This document shows positions 17,853-27,135 of a DNA stretch of 64,000 nt, piece after piece. The translations under genes were made by a program, and so were the position numbers. This DNA comes from Okeania sp. KiyG1 (GTDB lineage Bacteria > Cyanobacteriota > Cyanobacteriia > Cyanobacteriales > Microcoleaceae). The notes beneath the pieces are model-generated. The model did no database searches, had not been told where the DNA came from, and saw nothing but the letters and a program-made list of their open reading frames with translations. Each line of letters starts with the position of its first letter. The first letter of the stretch is position 1. Where the stretch lies: positions 1-64,000 of the forward strand of contig NZ_BLZO01000171.1 in assembly GCF_014132355.1 (NCBI RefSeq), given 5' to 3'.

Positions 17853-18671
17853 ATGACAGAATTCTGGAATCAAGTTTTAAACTTCGCAGAAACAACAACT
17901 TTTCGAGTAGGAAATCAATTATTAAAAGACTTCGGAAATGTCACAGCAGATGAAAAAACCGACGGTAGTTTAATTACTAAATCCGATAAATGGGCAGATA
18001 GAGAAATTAGAGAAGCGATCGCTCGTACTTTTCCCACTCATGGAATTTTAACAGAAGAAACTCAACAGATATTTCCTAGTAATGAATGGTGTTGGATTAT
18101 TGACCCCTTAGATGCTACAACAAACTTTGCTCAAGGTATACCAATTTGGGGAACTTCTATAGCATTATTACATCAAGGTATTCCCATATTTGGCTATATA
18201 CATTTACCTCCATTACATCAATCTTATTATGGTTTTTATTATCAAGAAAATCAGACTTATTTATCGAACCCACCCATCACCAGAGCATTTTTAAATCATC
18301 AACCAATTCAACCAAATCAAGACAAAATTACTGGCAATCATTTATTTAATCTTTGTTCTCGAAGTACCAAAATTTTACCTCAAATTCCCACAAAAATTAG
18401 AATGTTAGGCATAGCAAGTTATAACTTTTTACTTGTTGCTTGTGGTGCATCTATTGCAGGAGTTGAAGCTACACCTAGAATTTGGGATATTGCAGGGTCT
18501 TGGGTAATAGCAAAAGCTGCAGGTGCAGTATGGATACCATTAGAATCTACAGATATTTTTCCTTTAAAAATTGGCAAAGATTATTCGAGTCATCCCTTTC
18601 CTACTTTGGTCGTCGGAAATCAACAATTAGTGTCATATTTTTTGCCTTTAGTACAACCTTTAAGAAAGTAG
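17853..18671 (+). CDS. Inositol monophosphatase family protein
   Basis: The protein has 272 residues. Metal-binding motifs of the Li-sensitive phosphatase fold are present: EE at 68-69 (ILTEETQ), DPLDATTNF at 84-92 (the family usually has DPIDGTTNF, so the Gly is Ala here) and WDIAGSWVIAKAAGA near 210. Such enzymes dephosphorylate inositol phosphates, histidinol phosphate or related sugars. The exact substrate is not clear. The ATG at 17853 fits the family N-terminus. It stands alone between two repeat-rich gaps. Confidence 0.92.
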   Translation: MTEFWNQVLNFAETTTFRVGNQLLKDFGNVTADEKTDGSLITKSDKWADREIREAIARTFPTHGILTEETQQIFPSNEWCWIIDPLDATTNFAQGIPIWGTSIALLHQGIPIFGYIHLPPLHQSYYGFYYQENQTYLSNPPITRAFLNHQPIQPNQDKITGNHLFNLCSRSTKILPQIPTKIRMLGIASYNFLLVACGASIAGVEATPRIWDIAGSWVIAKAAGAVWIPLESTDIFPLKIGKDYSSHPFPTLVVGNQQLVSYFLPLVQPLRK

Positions 18672-19214
18672 GATAAGGAAGAAGGAAGAGGGAAGAAGGA
18701 AGAAGGAAGGAGGAAGGTTGATGACCAAATAATTAAGGTTTAAAGCCTCTCCTTTAAAGGGGAAACAAGAAAAATTTTTCCTTTGAGTCAGTCCTCTTCT
18801 TTTCAAGGAAGGGAACTCTTAACAGGGAATAAAAAATGAATAAAAATTATAAATGGGAAATAACTTAGGTTAGAAAAAAACGAACACTAAAACTGATATA
18901 TTTTGGTTAGTGATTTTATTATTTATCAAAATAATATGGGTCTAAAACCCCGCCTTTTAAGGCGTAATATTTTTGGAGCGTTGCTCACGCATCCCCGTTA
19001 CAAAAATAACTTCTGACTTCTGACTTCTAACTTCTGACTTCTGACTTCGTTAAGCTGCTCTGAGGTTAGCTAGATATAGGAGTAACTTTGGGTATTACTC
19101 CCAGAGCTTTTTTATGTAGAAATTTTCCGACTGGCGATCGCTTCTACAATACAGTTTGAAAATTTGCTTTAATTACGGAAGGGCGATTAATTTCCCGTAG
19201 TTGAAGGTATAATT
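18672..19214. other. Intergenic with GAAGAAG heptamers, family C repeat and TGACTTC repeats
   Basis: GAAGAAG repeats (about 18676-18715) follow the phosphatase stop. A family C copy lies at 18731-18815 and a TGACTTC heptamer run at 19013-19047. A hairpin of GCTCTG with CAGAGC followed by TTTTTT at 19054-19113 looks like a plus-strand terminator without an obvious gene. Confidence 0.5.
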
Positions 19215-21029
19215 TTAGGCAACAAAAATTCTGTTTCCTTCAGACATTACATTATCAATGTTAACTAAAGTGTCGTTAAAGTCGTTCGGGGTTTCAACTT
19301 GTACGCCCAACCACGTTCCACTAGAACCATCTTCAAACCCAAGCCAAGCCAGACCTGAAGAGGTAACTTCTATAGAGGCACTATCAGGAAATTTTGAATT
19401 TAAGGTTAGGTTACCTGCAAAATTAGTCGAACCACTTTTATCTAGAGGCCCTTCCACACGAGTTTCAAACTCCAGTTCAGTACCTACAGGGAATGTTCCT
19501 ATGGATCTCCACTGCGCATCTGCACTGTTACCAAGACCGCCGAAACTATTTGGCGCAGTGCCAATGAACTTTTCTTCTGGTGAAACTAAGTACAGGTTGC
19601 TCAGAGTCCAAGGATTTCCGTGTGGTTGAAAATACACTCTTACTTCCTTTTTTTCTATATCACACCAATCAATGCCTAAACGCTTACGAATTTTCTGCAT
19701 CAAACCATCAGAGTCCTTACTATTTTCAATTAACCCTGCAGTTTTTAGAATCGAAGTAATGAAATTATAACTATTTTTAAATTGACTTTTTGTTAGGCTG
19801 AAAATACCTCCAAGTCCTTCATCTATTAAACTTATCCCCAAATCGAAGTCATTACCATACAACATCAGGCAGCCGTATCCAAAAGCTTTAGCACCAAGAG
19901 CTACAGCTCCAAAAGCTGCTGATGCACTAGCTCCAACACCAGTAAGAGCAGTTGCAGCTGCTAAACCACTAGCAACATCACCCATAATTCCTACACCCTT
20001 GCAAATATTTTGACCTGCTTTACACAAAGCTGATTGAACAACAGATTCCTCTATACTTGACTTTATTTCTGGATCGATAGGAGCTTCTGCTATTTTGGTC
20101 TCTCCTGTTGGAGTTTTCTTGATAACATCTACAGTGTTTTCATCCCTTTGGTTGTCAAATATATAAACATCTGAGGAACCATCAAACTGTAACTCAATTC
20201 GAGAACCTTCTGAATTAACTTCAGCAGTAAAAGGTTTATTACCCTTGCGTCTTTCTGAAGGAGATGGTGTATATCTTACCGATTCTTGATATGCCTCTGT
20301 ACCAGTGTTTTTGATAGTAATAACAAAATTACTTTTGTTACTACCAGTTAACTTCATTTCATAGGTATCAGAAGATTTTTGTTTAACCGTAGGAGCCTTA
20401 AAAGTTACCAAATTTTCAATTACATTGGGTTTACCATCTACAGATGTAAAATTCCACTTGAGGTCTTTAGGTTTAACACCTCGTACTACTCCCAAAATTT
20501 TACCTGTTTTCTTGACCTTAATTACAGTCGAATTGCCAGATAACTGTAAATTAAGATCATTCTCAGTCAGACCACTATCTAGGCCAATCATATCAAAATT
20601 TGGCTTAAAGTCTGTGATAATGTCGGCCGCAGATTTTCTGTTAACTGCACTGTTTTGTTTCAAGAAAAATACATCATCTCCAGCACCCCCAGTTAGGGTA
20701 TCTTTACCAAAATTGCCTACCAAAACATCATTGCCAGGGTTGCCAGTAAGGATATCGTTACCTTTTCCACCGTCTAAAAAATCATTGCCAGAACCACCAA
20801 TTAAACTGTCTCTGCCGCTGCCACCATTTAAAGTATCTTGGCCACTGCCACCGTTTAAAGTATCTTTACCTGCACCACCGTTGAGTTTGTCGCTACCTCC
20901 ATTCCCATTGAGTTTATCATTGCCGCCACGACCATTAATTTGATCGTTACCCCCCTTGCCATTAATGGTGTCTTTTTTAGCAGTTCCTTTGAGATTGTCT
21001 TTTTTATTAGTTCCCTGAACAAGAGCCAT
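19215..21029 (-). CDS. RTX-type calcium-binding protein with N-terminal nonapeptide repeats
   Basis: The protein has 604 residues. Residues about 10-125 hold roughly a dozen GGxGxDxLx repeats (GGSGQDTLNGGSGRDSLIGG), which bind calcium in RTX proteins. They are followed by a DDVFFL-type capping segment at about 120. A middle beta-rich region lies near 200-330, and a Gly/Ala-rich hydrophobic segment near 340-400 (GLAAATALTGVGASASAAFG) could touch membranes. A beta-rich C-terminal domain of about 140 residues has no match I recognise. No signal peptide is visible. RTX proteins are usually exported by type I secretion. Having the repeats at the N-terminus is less usual. Confidence 0.85.
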   Translation of the reverse strand: MALVQGTNKKDNLKGTAKKDTINGKGGNDQINGRGGNDKLNGNGGSDKLNGGAGKDTLNGGSGQDTLNGGSGRDSLIGGSGNDFLDGGKGNDILTGNPGNDVLVGNFGKDTLTGGAGDDVFFLKQNSAVNRKSAADIITDFKPNFDMIGLDSGLTENDLNLQLSGNSTVIKVKKTGKILGVVRGVKPKDLKWNFTSVDGKPNVIENLVTFKAPTVKQKSSDTYEMKLTGSNKSNFVITIKNTGTEAYQESVRYTPSPSERRKGNKPFTAEVNSEGSRIELQFDGSSDVYIFDNQRDENTVDVIKKTPTGETKIAEAPIDPEIKSSIEESVVQSALCKAGQNICKGVGIMGDVASGLAAATALTGVGASASAAFGAVALGAKAFGYGCLMLYGNDFDLGISLIDEGLGGIFSLTKSQFKNSYNFITSILKTAGLIENSKDSDGLMQKIRKRLGIDWCDIEKKEVRVYFQPHGNPWTLSNLYLVSPEEKFIGTAPNSFGGLGNSADAQWRSIGTFPVGTELEFETRVEGPLDKSGSTNFAGNLTLNSKFPDSASIEVTSSGLAWLGFEDGSSGTWLGVQVETPNDFNDTLVNIDNVMSEGNRIFVA

Positions 21030-21074
21030 GGCTATTATCCTTGTAGTTGATAGTTTTCAGGTTTTTCAATCTAT

Positions 21075-21165
21075 CAGGACTTACGCAAAATATAAAATTA
21101 TACACCATCTGTAGGGGCGAATGGCATTCGCCCTCCCTGTATGTAGAGTCTCTGCGTAAGTCCTG
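21075..21165. mobile_element. 91-bp MITE with CAGGACTTACGCA termini and 5-bp target duplication
   Basis: CAGGACTTACGCA at the left and TGCGTAAGTCCTG at the right are perfect inverted ends. TCTAT flanks both sides (21070-21074 and 21166-21170). A degenerate GTAGGGGCGAATGGC palindrome is nested inside. A lone end occurs at 3198-3210. Confidence 0.85.
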
Positions 21166-21318
21166 TCTATGTTAAATCGAGGCTAGCAAAAAAAAAGTTA
21201 AGTTTTATGTATGTGGACAGATTTGTATTGCTCAAAACCAATGAGTTCTCTTTCCTAATTTTAGCAGAAGGAGAAGTTACAGGACATTCTCATCCTTTTT
21301 ATTTCTCCCTTCTTCCTT

Positions 21319-23229
21319 CTATTCAGAACTTTTTACCCATTCTACAATTCCATCTGCTAATACCTTTGCTAACTTCTGTTGTTCTTGAGAATTCATAATC
21401 CATTCAAACTCATAAGGATTAATCATAAACCCTAACTCCAACAACACAGAAGGAGCTATTGTCGGACGAGCTAAAGCTAAATTATTCCAAAATACCCCAT
21501 AAGAAGGTCGGTCTAATTTTTCCACTAAATAATTATGTAAAAATACTGCCAAACTATGAGCTTGAGAATGATACCAAAAAGTACCAATTCCCTGAGTTTT
21601 TAGTGCATCGCCAGAATCAGGTAAAGCATTATAATGAACCGAAAGTGCTAAATCTGGAACTTGTTGATTAATCATTTCCACACGGTCTTTAGGATATAAA
21701 TCCTCTTCTGCTTTTCGTGTCATATATACTGAAGCACCCCGTGCAATTAACTCATCCTGTAATAACTTCGACACAATTAATGTCACATTTTTTTCCGGAT
21801 AACCAGTCGGACCTCTTGCACCTAAATCATTCTCACTACCATGTCCAGCATCAATCAAAATTTTCATCCCACTCAGAGGTTTATTAATAAAATTAATCCC
21901 ACTATTTACCACCGGAGGATGTCGCAAAGTTAATCGCAAAGTTGTACCAACATATTCTAATTTATAACCCCATTGTTGCTCTGTTTTTAAATAAAACTTA
22001 TACCTAACTCCCTGCTCATTTTGCACTGTTGAAGTCAAGATTGGTTGCCAGTCTAATCGCTCAATTAAAGGGTCATCATCTAAACGAATAGTATCAGTTT
22101 GAGCTGTCGTATTATGCAGAATTAAAGTTAAATAACCATCACCTTGTTCGACTGTAACTGGTACCGGTACTTGCAAAGGAAATCTAATTTCTGTTGCACC
22201 TTCAACTTGACGAGCAATAGCACCCCGAATTACCGAACGTGGTGGAGCAGCATCTGTAAATATCCTAGTTTCATCAGCTTTTATCCACCCACCATAGTCA
22301 AGACGTAAATAGTCTCCTTCCTTCCCTGTAATCAAAGCTTTTGTGCCTTTTGGCAAAGGCGTCAAACGAGAATAAGTGGTACTCGGTCCAGTTCTGGCCA
22401 CACCCTCTTCTACTGTTACCTCCGCCACCTCAAATGTAGTGGGAGAAAGAATAGTCACTTTCCCCGGTGCTTTTTGAGTAACAGTTTGACCACTCACACT
22501 CAGTCTAAATTCAGGTTGACCTAAATCTCCTGATTTTTCTGCTTTAGCACAACCTTGATAATATTCTCCCGCAGAAGGAATTGGTTGATTTTCTCCTGTT
22601 AATACTGCCAAATTTCCTGGTAAATTTACTACTTGAGACTGAGAAAGTAAGGGAATAGTTTGTTCAGCTAATAATACAGAAATATTAGCATTTGGAGGAG
22701 CGATCGCCTGAAAACAAATTAATTCTCCTGGCATTCTGGCAATATCTTTTGCTGGAGTCAAAGAATTTTGACCAAAAGCTATTCCCACTGGTAAAGGTGG
22801 TTGGTTTGAATTGCGTGTTACCGTAATTATTTTTTCTTCATCTTGATGACGCACAGTAAATATATTTTTCCCTATTTGTAATGGAAAACTAGGGGCAAAA
22901 TGACCTGATTTACTACGTTCATTAATTGCTTTCCCATTAACAGTAACTTCTGCTTCTGGAGAAGCTGTACCAATTAAAAAAAATCTATCTGAAGTGGTTT
23001 TGTGGTTTGCGGAAGGATAGGCAATAAATAGAGATTTTTTTGTTGCTTCAGAGTCTGATTTAAGCTGAGTATTTTCTCCATTATTGTGTGACATAGCAAT
23101 AGGGCAAATGGTACTTATTACCCCTAAAAATATCATTAATCCTAAAGTTGATGAGCCGATAATTTTGCTAAATTTTTTGGTAATTATTGTTTTTTTTGTC
23201 GCCATTAGCAGTGGATTGAAATTTGCCAT
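21319..23229 (-). CDS. N-acetylmuramoyl-L-alanine amidase, SH3b plus Amidase_3
   Basis: The protein has 636 residues. It has a basic N-terminus and hydrophobic segment (residues about 25-48, signal peptide). Beta-rich cell-wall targeting regions follow, then an SH3b-like segment (ARTGPSTTYSRLTPLPKG, about 280-330). The C-terminal 190 residues form the zinc amidase: ILIDAGHGSEN (His), GYPEKNVTL (Glu), LALSVHYNA (His) and VLLELGFMINP (catalytic Glu). It cleaves the bond between MurNAc and L-Ala in peptidoglycan. It acts in the periplasm and probably in septal splitting or recycling. Start: ATG 23229; a second ATG eight codons later is also possible. Confidence 0.93.
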   Translation of the reverse strand: MANFNPLLMATKKTIITKKFSKIIGSSTLGLMIFLGVISTICPIAMSHNNGENTQLKSDSEATKKSLFIAYPSANHKTTSDRFFLIGTASPEAEVTVNGKAINERSKSGHFAPSFPLQIGKNIFTVRHQDEEKIITVTRNSNQPPLPVGIAFGQNSLTPAKDIARMPGELICFQAIAPPNANISVLLAEQTIPLLSQSQVVNLPGNLAVLTGENQPIPSAGEYYQGCAKAEKSGDLGQPEFRLSVSGQTVTQKAPGKVTILSPTTFEVAEVTVEEGVARTGPSTTYSRLTPLPKGTKALITGKEGDYLRLDYGGWIKADETRIFTDAAPPRSVIRGAIARQVEGATEIRFPLQVPVPVTVEQGDGYLTLILHNTTAQTDTIRLDDDPLIERLDWQPILTSTVQNEQGVRYKFYLKTEQQWGYKLEYVGTTLRLTLRHPPVVNSGINFINKPLSGMKILIDAGHGSENDLGARGPTGYPEKNVTLIVSKLLQDELIARGASVYMTRKAEEDLYPKDRVEMINQQVPDLALSVHYNALPDSGDALKTQGIGTFWYHSQAHSLAVFLHNYLVEKLDRPSYGVFWNNLALARPTIAPSVLLELGFMINPYEFEWIMNSQEQQKLAKVLADGIVEWVKSSE

Positions 23230-24035
23230 ATTACTTTTTTGTTTTTTTTAGTTATATTTCTTTATTGTACTAAATTTTTCTGTTTGGTAATCAGGAGACA
23301 GGAGATAGGAGATAGGGAAAAAAGTGTTGTCATCACTAATTATCCGGACATGGTATTAGGAGGCGCGGATAAATATTGGATTTGAACTATTAAATTTTTA
23401 AATTCGTATTCAATAGAACATCTGTAATTTAGAGGAAGTAATTTGGCGATTACTGTATAATATCATGTCCGGTTGAATACTTATAAATAAACGACGGAGT
23501 CCTCAGGAGTCAGTCATCAGGAGTCAGGAGGGAAGCAAAAAGTAAGAAAGAAGAATAAAAAATAAAGAGGAGGAAAAGGAGAAAGTTTTTTTTATCACTA
23601 ATTATCCGGACATGATATTAATTTAAATTATATTGTTCTGAGCTGATACTGAATCCTTAAAGCCTAGTCTCAGCTTTTTTTCTAGCTTTGTCCAATCTGC
23701 ATGGTATCAGTTTTCCTCAGTTTTCCATGGTTAAAAAAAAATTCAGTTTTTCAGCTAATATCTGAACGTGAGGTTCACTCAACGGTTTAATTAATGATCA
23801 ACCTGCCATAGGGCGATCGCGTAGCGGTGCGTAGCACTATCGCCACCCTTCCTACTTCATCTAAAATTTATTTTGCAATAGTTTAATTATAGAAGCCATT
23901 TGGTATCTTTGAGTCATCTGTGGAGATAGGAAATAAACCGAAAAGATGGAAAAATATTCCAATACACCGTTCTACTAAAATCACCCAAACTTACCCATAC
24001 ATGGTTGCATGAGCTTTGGAGCTAGCTTCCTGCTT
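23230..24035. other. Intergenic with paired CCGGACATG repeats
   Basis: ATTATCCGGACATGGTATTA (23342-23361) and the inverted TATAATATCATGTCCGG (about 23457-23473) look like the ends of a ~130-bp inverted-repeat element. A second direct copy of the left end lies at about 23600-23622. AGGAGTC heptamers lie near 23500-23530. No gene is supported. Confidence 0.55.
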
Positions 24036-24057
24036 TCCTAGGTCATGCTGCGCAAAC
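24036..24057 (+). repeat. Micro-repeat, ~22 bp, intergenic copy
   Basis: TCCTAGGTCATGCTGCGCAA plus AC. It is identical to the copy inserted in the tnpB relic at 55537-55558 (reverse strand). Confidence 0.7.
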
Positions 24058-24087
24058 ACAGAAGACCACTGACCAAGGATTTTTTTT

Positions 24088-24351
24088 TCATAAGTTAGCG
24101 GTTACGATTTGACCTCCAGATTTGAGTTCTTTAGCTCTAGCCAGGAGAATGGTACTCCAGTCAATTTGTGGACTTTGGCTAGTTTTTTTACTGCTTTGCG
24201 TCTGTTTTTGGAGCCAATAATTTTTTTTCGGAGTTCGTTCTACTTGCGCTTCAAATAGCTGATGCAGACAAATATCCGGGGGGTAATTTACGGCAGTCTT
24301 GTTCCACTCTCTTAAAAACTTATAATTTTCTTGATATTGACTCAATCCCAT
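24088..24351 (-). pseudogene. Fossil of a natural-product gene: NRPS C/A linker joined to a methyltransferase tail
   Basis: Residues 10-42 (FLREWNKTAVNYPPD, then LHQLFEAQVERTP) match the well-known linker between the condensation and adenylation domains of non-ribosomal peptide synthetases. Residues 62-87 (IDWSTILLARAKELKSGGQI) resemble SAM-dependent carboxyl methyltransferases. The two pieces adjoin within 87 codons with no domain complete, so this is a deletion remnant of a biosynthetic cluster. It is not expected to encode a working enzyme. Confidence 0.7.
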
Positions 24352-24780
24352 ATACCCTGGTTTTTATTGTTAAAATAGCAACATTCGTTTGTGATTATAA
24401 TTGACTTTAAGCTTTTTACCTGATGCCTTTCAAAAATATTATCCAGTAATGATTTCAGCTAACCTGTTTACCTCTATGGATATAACTAAATCTATATTCA
24501 TATCGGGCAGTTTAATTTATTTAAAGGTTGAAGAAAATAAATCTTGACATATTGTTATATATTGTCATGTATTATTGACAAAAACTCGAGCAATTATTAC
24601 AATCATACATAAATAAAATAGACAATATATATTCTTTCAGATTCTTAGTAACTCAGTTAACTAATCAGAGCTAGTTATTCTGGCAATTCGCTAACTTTTA
24701 AATCTGTCTGAGAAGTCAAAGTATTAGTCTATTTTTTGATAAAAACATAGTTTTCAATTAAATCATATCAAGTCAAAATT
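24352..24780. other. AT-rich upstream region of the stress-protein gene
   Basis: No gene is seen. A TTGACATATTGTTATA string near 24544 resembles a -35/-10 pair but the spacing is unconvincing. Confidence 0.35.
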
Positions 24781-25080
24781 ATGACAAATAAACCAGAAAC
24801 AAAACAAGCATACGAAGCTAAAACAAAAGCTCAAATTGATAAACTTAATGCTCAAATTGATGAAATGAAAGCTAAAGCTAAACAAGCTAAAGCTGATGTT
24901 GCGATTAATTATTACAAAAAGATAGAAGAATTGTCCACTAAGCGTGATGCAGTCAAAGTGAAATTTCAGGAACTACAAAACTCAAGCGAGCAAGCATGGA
25001 AAGATGTAAAAGTTGGTTTTGAAAAGGCTTGGAATGATTTACACGGAGCTTTTGATAGTGCAGTTTCTAAATTTAAATAA
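24781..25080 (+). CDS. Sll1863-family coiled-coil stress response protein
   Basis: The protein has 99 residues, almost all helical and charged. Heptad-like runs cover residues 8-65 (AKTKAQIDKLNAQIDEMKAK) and are followed by an amphipathic C-terminal segment AWNDLHGAFDSAVSKFK. This matches small cyanobacterial proteins related to Synechocystis Sll1863, annotated as stress response proteins and often induced by salt or high light. No enzymatic motif is present. The gene is monocistronic. Confidence 0.8.
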   Translation: MTNKPETKQAYEAKTKAQIDKLNAQIDEMKAKAKQAKADVAINYYKKIEELSTKRDAVKVKFQELQNSSEQAWKDVKVGFEKAWNDLHGAFDSAVSKFK

Positions 25081-25719
25081 CTGATATAGCAGAAGCAAGA
25101 AGGAAGAAGGAAGGACCGAAGGAGCGAAAAGTCTGGCGTTGTCTCAGTTTGAAATTTTTGATACTTCCACACCCTTTCCTTCGACAGCTACAGAACTTCC
25201 CGCTGTCATGAGGTACTTATGCTCCCACAGCAATAGTTTTAATATTTACGCTTTTTCTAAAGTAGCAAATACATTTAACTTCATTAAAACTAGAGCGATC
25301 GCCACATTATTAAGTAGGGGAGTAGGGGAGTAGGTAGGGACATTTCATGCAACGTCCAAGAGCGAGAAGTAAATATAATAATAATAATTAATGCGCTTCT
25401 AGGGTGCTAATTATCAAAAAGGTGATTCTTTCTGTTTTAATTACTTAATAATTGAAGTGCTACCTAAGTTAAGTATAATATTACTTTAATAAGTTTAACA
25501 TAGAATGTCTATACAACTAGATGAAAAGTGTTTAATATTAAGTATTAAATGCTTATAGATAATTAAATTCAAGTATAAAATTAGTAAGCATTCCACAGGA
25601 AATGCTTACTAAAATTAAAATATAAAATTTTTACGGTCAAATATGTCAATTTATTATTGTAGGGAATAAATTAAAAAAATAATCTGACAAATAATAAATT
25701 AGCAGTCTACTGGTATAAA
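25081..25719. other. Intergenic, with a perfect hairpin repeat at 25581-25612
   Basis: The hairpin TTAGTAAGCATT ... AATGCTTACTAA with an 8-nt loop (25581-25612) belongs to the short palindromes seen in part at 7190-7208 and 28215-28240. GAAGGAA-type repeats and GAGTAGG repeats are also present. No gene is supported. Confidence 0.55.
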
Positions 25720-27135
25720 TCAAAAGTAGATAATCAAGAGTATTATCAATATATTTAGAGTAAAATTTATCCAATTATTTCTAACTTTTTTTCTTTTTTG
25801 ATTTGGTAATTTAATCACAAATTCTGTTCCTTTTTCACAAATAGAATTACATTCCAATTTTCCTCCATGCTTATTGACTATAATTAAGTGACTCATAGAT
25901 AATCCTAAGTTGCTGACTTTACTGTTAGTATTGGTATTTTCAAAAGCTTCATATAGTTTATCTTTGAGGTTTTCCACTATTCCCAGTCCATTGTTAGCTA
26001 TTCTAATTTCTACTCCATAGGATTCAATAATTGAAGTCGTAATAGTAATTCGATTTGGATTTTGCAGAATTTCTTGATAAGTTTTAAATTTTTTATGGTT
26101 ATATTCTTCTAAATAATTAATTGTATTTACTAACAAACTCATAAAAACTTGATTTAAGGTATTTGGGTAACAATTAATCTGAGGTAAATTTCCATAATTT
26201 TTGACAATTTTAATTGCGGGACGCTGGTGATTAGCTTTGAGTCGATGCTGTAAAATTATCAGAGTATTATCTATGCCTTCATTAATATCAAAAGATACTT
26301 TCGAGGTACTATCTTCCCTAGCAAAACTTCGCAATGATACACTAATTTTACTTATGCGATCGCTTGCTTTTTGTACGGAAGATAATATTTTTGGTAGCTC
26401 TTCAATCATAAAATCTATATCCTTTTCTTCTGCATCTTTTTCAATTATTAGACCAGGGTCAGGAAATTGTTTTTGATATAATTTAATGTGGCTAATAATT
26501 GCTGTGAGATATGTTTCCGCTAAATTAACATTACCGACAGCTATACTAACTGGATTATTTAATTCATGGGCAATACCAGCAACTAATGCCCCAATGTTAG
26601 ACATTTTTTCACTGTTAATTAGTTGCAATTGAGCTGCTTGAAGTTCTTCTAAAGATTGAGAAAGTTCCGCAGTTCTTGCCTGTACTTTATCTTCCAGTTC
26701 CGATGCAGATTTTTGCAATTCTATTTGTGCTGCCGTCCGTTTTTTTATCTCTTTTTGTAAGCGTATATGTATATTTATTCTAGATAAAAGTTCTTCTGCT
26801 TTAAACGGTTTAACAATATAGTCTACAGCTCCTAAATTTAAACCTTTTATTTTTTCAGTAGATTCAGAAAGTGAAGTCATAAAAATAACAGGAATATTTT
26901 TAGTTCTTTCTGAAGCTTGCAAAGTTCTACAAACCTCAAAACCATCTATTCCTGGCATGAGTATATCTAATAAAATCAAATCTGGTAATACATTTTTTGC
27001 CTTCTCAATTGCACTTGCTCCATCCTCTACTACAATGACATTAAAACCAGACTTTTTTAATACATTCAATATTAAATTGGCGTTTCGATATTCATTATCT
27101 ACCACCATAATTGTGTGTTCTTTTTTTTGATTCAT
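25720..27135 (-). CDS. Response regulator/histidine kinase with a degenerate ATP-binding motif
   Basis: The protein has 471 residues. An N-terminal receiver domain (8-125) has phosphoacceptor D57 in LILLDILMPGIDG and K109 in VKPF. A coiled coil covers 125-175. The dimerisation box with H190 is in GALVAGIAHELNNPVS. The ATPase region has an N-box-like MSLLVNTINYLEE, but the G1 box reads IRIANNGLGI where kinases usually have a catalytic-site Asp (DxGxG). G2 is NLGLSMSHLIIV. A hydrophobic tail (WINFTLNILIILLIIYF) ends the protein, which is unusual for this soluble class. It may bind ATP poorly or act as a scaffold. Confidence 0.85.
   Translation of the reverse strand: MNQKKEHTIMVVDNEYRNANLILNVLKKSGFNVIVVEDGASAIEKAKNVLPDLILLDILMPGIDGFEVCRTLQASERTKNIPVIFMTSLSESTEKIKGLNLGAVDYIVKPFKAEELLSRINIHIRLQKEIKKRTAAQIELQKSASELEDKVQARTAELSQSLEELQAAQLQLINSEKMSNIGALVAGIAHELNNPVSIAVGNVNLAETYLTAIISHIKLYQKQFPDPGLIIEKDAEEKDIDFMIEELPKILSSVQKASDRISKISVSLRSFAREDSTSKVSFDINEGIDNTLIILQHRLKANHQRPAIKIVKNYGNLPQINCYPNTLNQVFMSLLVNTINYLEEYNHKKFKTYQEILQNPNRITITTSIIESYGVEIRIANNGLGIVENLKDKLYEAFENTNTNSKVSNLGLSMSHLIIVNKHGGKLECNSICEKGTEFVIKLPNQKRKKVRNNWINFTLNILIILLIIYF

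Noticed and set aside
20425-20943. 172-codon Pro/Leu-rich frame opposite the RTX gene
   Set aside because: It is the antisense of the glycine-rich nonapeptide repeats.
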